From the NCBI GenBank assembly GCA_051745935.1, contig JBNJEM010000398.1:1-7389 (forward strand): a DNA stretch of 7,389 nucleotides, in the 5' to 3' direction. The notes below the pieces were generated by a model. That model searched no databases, was not told the origin of the DNA, and saw only the letters and a list, made by a program, of their open reading frames with translations. The position numbers and the translations under genes are program-made. Origin of the DNA: JBNJEM01 sp051745935 (GTDB lineage Bacteria > Planctomycetota > Planctomycetia > Pirellulales > Pirellulaceae). Positions 6,985-7,389 of the stretch are shown here, in pieces (the first letter of the stretch is position 1; every line of letters starts with the position of its first letter).

Positions 6985-7236
6985 TCAGAAATGGAAGCCT
7001 GTCCCGCGCTCGCTCAGCCTGATTTCCCACGATAGACCTCGCAGAGAGTCTTCTCCACCGCCCGAAATCCAGATGTCCGTACTAGGGTTTTGTTGGTACC
7101 AAAGTCCTAGTGGATCCACTGACACGGTTATGCTATTGCCCACATACCGATACAGATTCCCATCGCCCGCCTCGAACCCGATCGGATCCTCGCTCAGCCA
7201 GCGTCCCGTATCGGCATCGTACCAGCGGGCGCTATC
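6985..7236 (-). pseudogene. Rhs/YD-repeat core C-terminal tip, orphan fragment
   Basis: The open stretch gives 83 residues. It opens with SARWYDADTGRWLSEDPIGF, then GNLYRYVGNS and VDPLGL, the signature end of the Rhs-associated core where the beta-cocoon ends and the variable tip starts. After DPLG only about 38 residues follow (WYQQNPSTDIWISGGGEDSL and on to FHF), too short for most Rhs toxin domains. One codon before the fragment is TAG (7239-7237), at a place where a Tyr would fit (R-R-[stop]-D-S-A-R-W-Y). Further upstream, Rhs-like residues appear split between frames (TPYA near 7271-7279, then TGVRNLTRR), which suggests at least one indel as well. Complete Rhs proteins exceed 1000 residues and are exported; this is a displaced or decayed end. 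An internal palindrome at 7109-7120 is explained by the coding sequence. Confidence 0.75.
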
Positions 7237-7334
7237 CTACCGTCTGGTGAGGTTGCGGACTCCTGTGCGCGTAAGGGGTGGATGGCCAGAGGCTTGCGCC
7301 GAGGCGGGGGCGGCCTAGAGCCGGGATCGTGTAT

Positions 7335-7352
7335 TCGCGCGCGGGCGCGCGA
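7335..7352. repeat. GC-only hairpin
   Basis: TCGCGCG (7335-7341) and CGCGCGA (7346-7352) are perfectly complementary around the 4-nt loop CGGG. The stem is 7 bp and nearly all G-C. It is near the window edge and its function is unknown. Confidence 0.45.
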
Positions 7353-7359
7353 GGGGCTG

Positions 7360-7371
7360 TTGACATGTCAA
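7360..7371. repeat. perfect 12-bp palindrome TTGACATGTCAA
   Basis: TTGACATGTCAA equals its own reverse complement and contains a consensus -35 box (TTGACA) on both strands. It could be a dimeric repressor site or chance. The downstream partner needed to judge a promoter lies beyond the window on the plus strand, and no -10 box is evident on the minus strand. Confidence 0.35.
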
Positions 7372-7389
7372 AGAACTCGACGTTGATTA

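Noticed and set aside
7109..7120. Perfect palindrome AGTGGATCCACT, with neighbouring restriction-site-like sequence suggesting vector
   Set aside because: It falls in the Rhs fragment and is accounted for by codons for V-D-P-L; no further vector sequence is present.

Overview
The window looks like an accessory, partly decaying segment of a GC-rich Gram-negative bacterial genome. The gene families present (secreted sialidase-like protein, secreted PHP-domain protein, PL8 polysaccharide lyase, Rhs/YD-repeat tip, IS91-type transposase remnant) are a mix often seen in Planctomycetota, Lentisphaerota, Verrucomicrobiota and related lineages. That placement is an inference from gene content; there is no rRNA or marker gene here to confirm it.

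Layout: 1-361 holds no recognisable gene. A complete NCS2/AzgA-like permease (362-1939, +) is followed immediately by an 18-nt imperfect inverted repeat that could act as a terminator between convergent genes. Facing it on the minus strand is a broken locus (2018-3470): an N-terminal piece of a secreted PHP-domain protein runs, through frameshifts, directly into a sialidase-like protein that lacks its own N-terminus. About 650 bases of gene-free DNA follow (3471-4124); they contain an AT-rich patch and a nested hairpin. The second intact gene is a secreted PL8-type lyase (long frame from 4125, likely start 4326, end 6494, +), visibly lower in GC than its neighbours. The right end (6495-7389) is a mosaic of remnants: the tail of an IS91-family transposase (+), an inverted repeat, the end of an Rhs/YD-repeat protein (-) interrupted by an amber codon, and two strong palindromes at the window edge.

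Functionally, the lyase and the (now damaged) sialidase point to degradation of acidic, host- or alga-type polysaccharides outside the cytoplasm. The permease is predicted to move nucleobase-like substrates and has no obvious link to the sugar genes. The two intact genes are far apart and do not form an operon. I found no convincing new biological system. The best leads are the PHP-sialidase chimera, the unusual active-site residues of the lyase, and the nested hairpin at 3868-3941.
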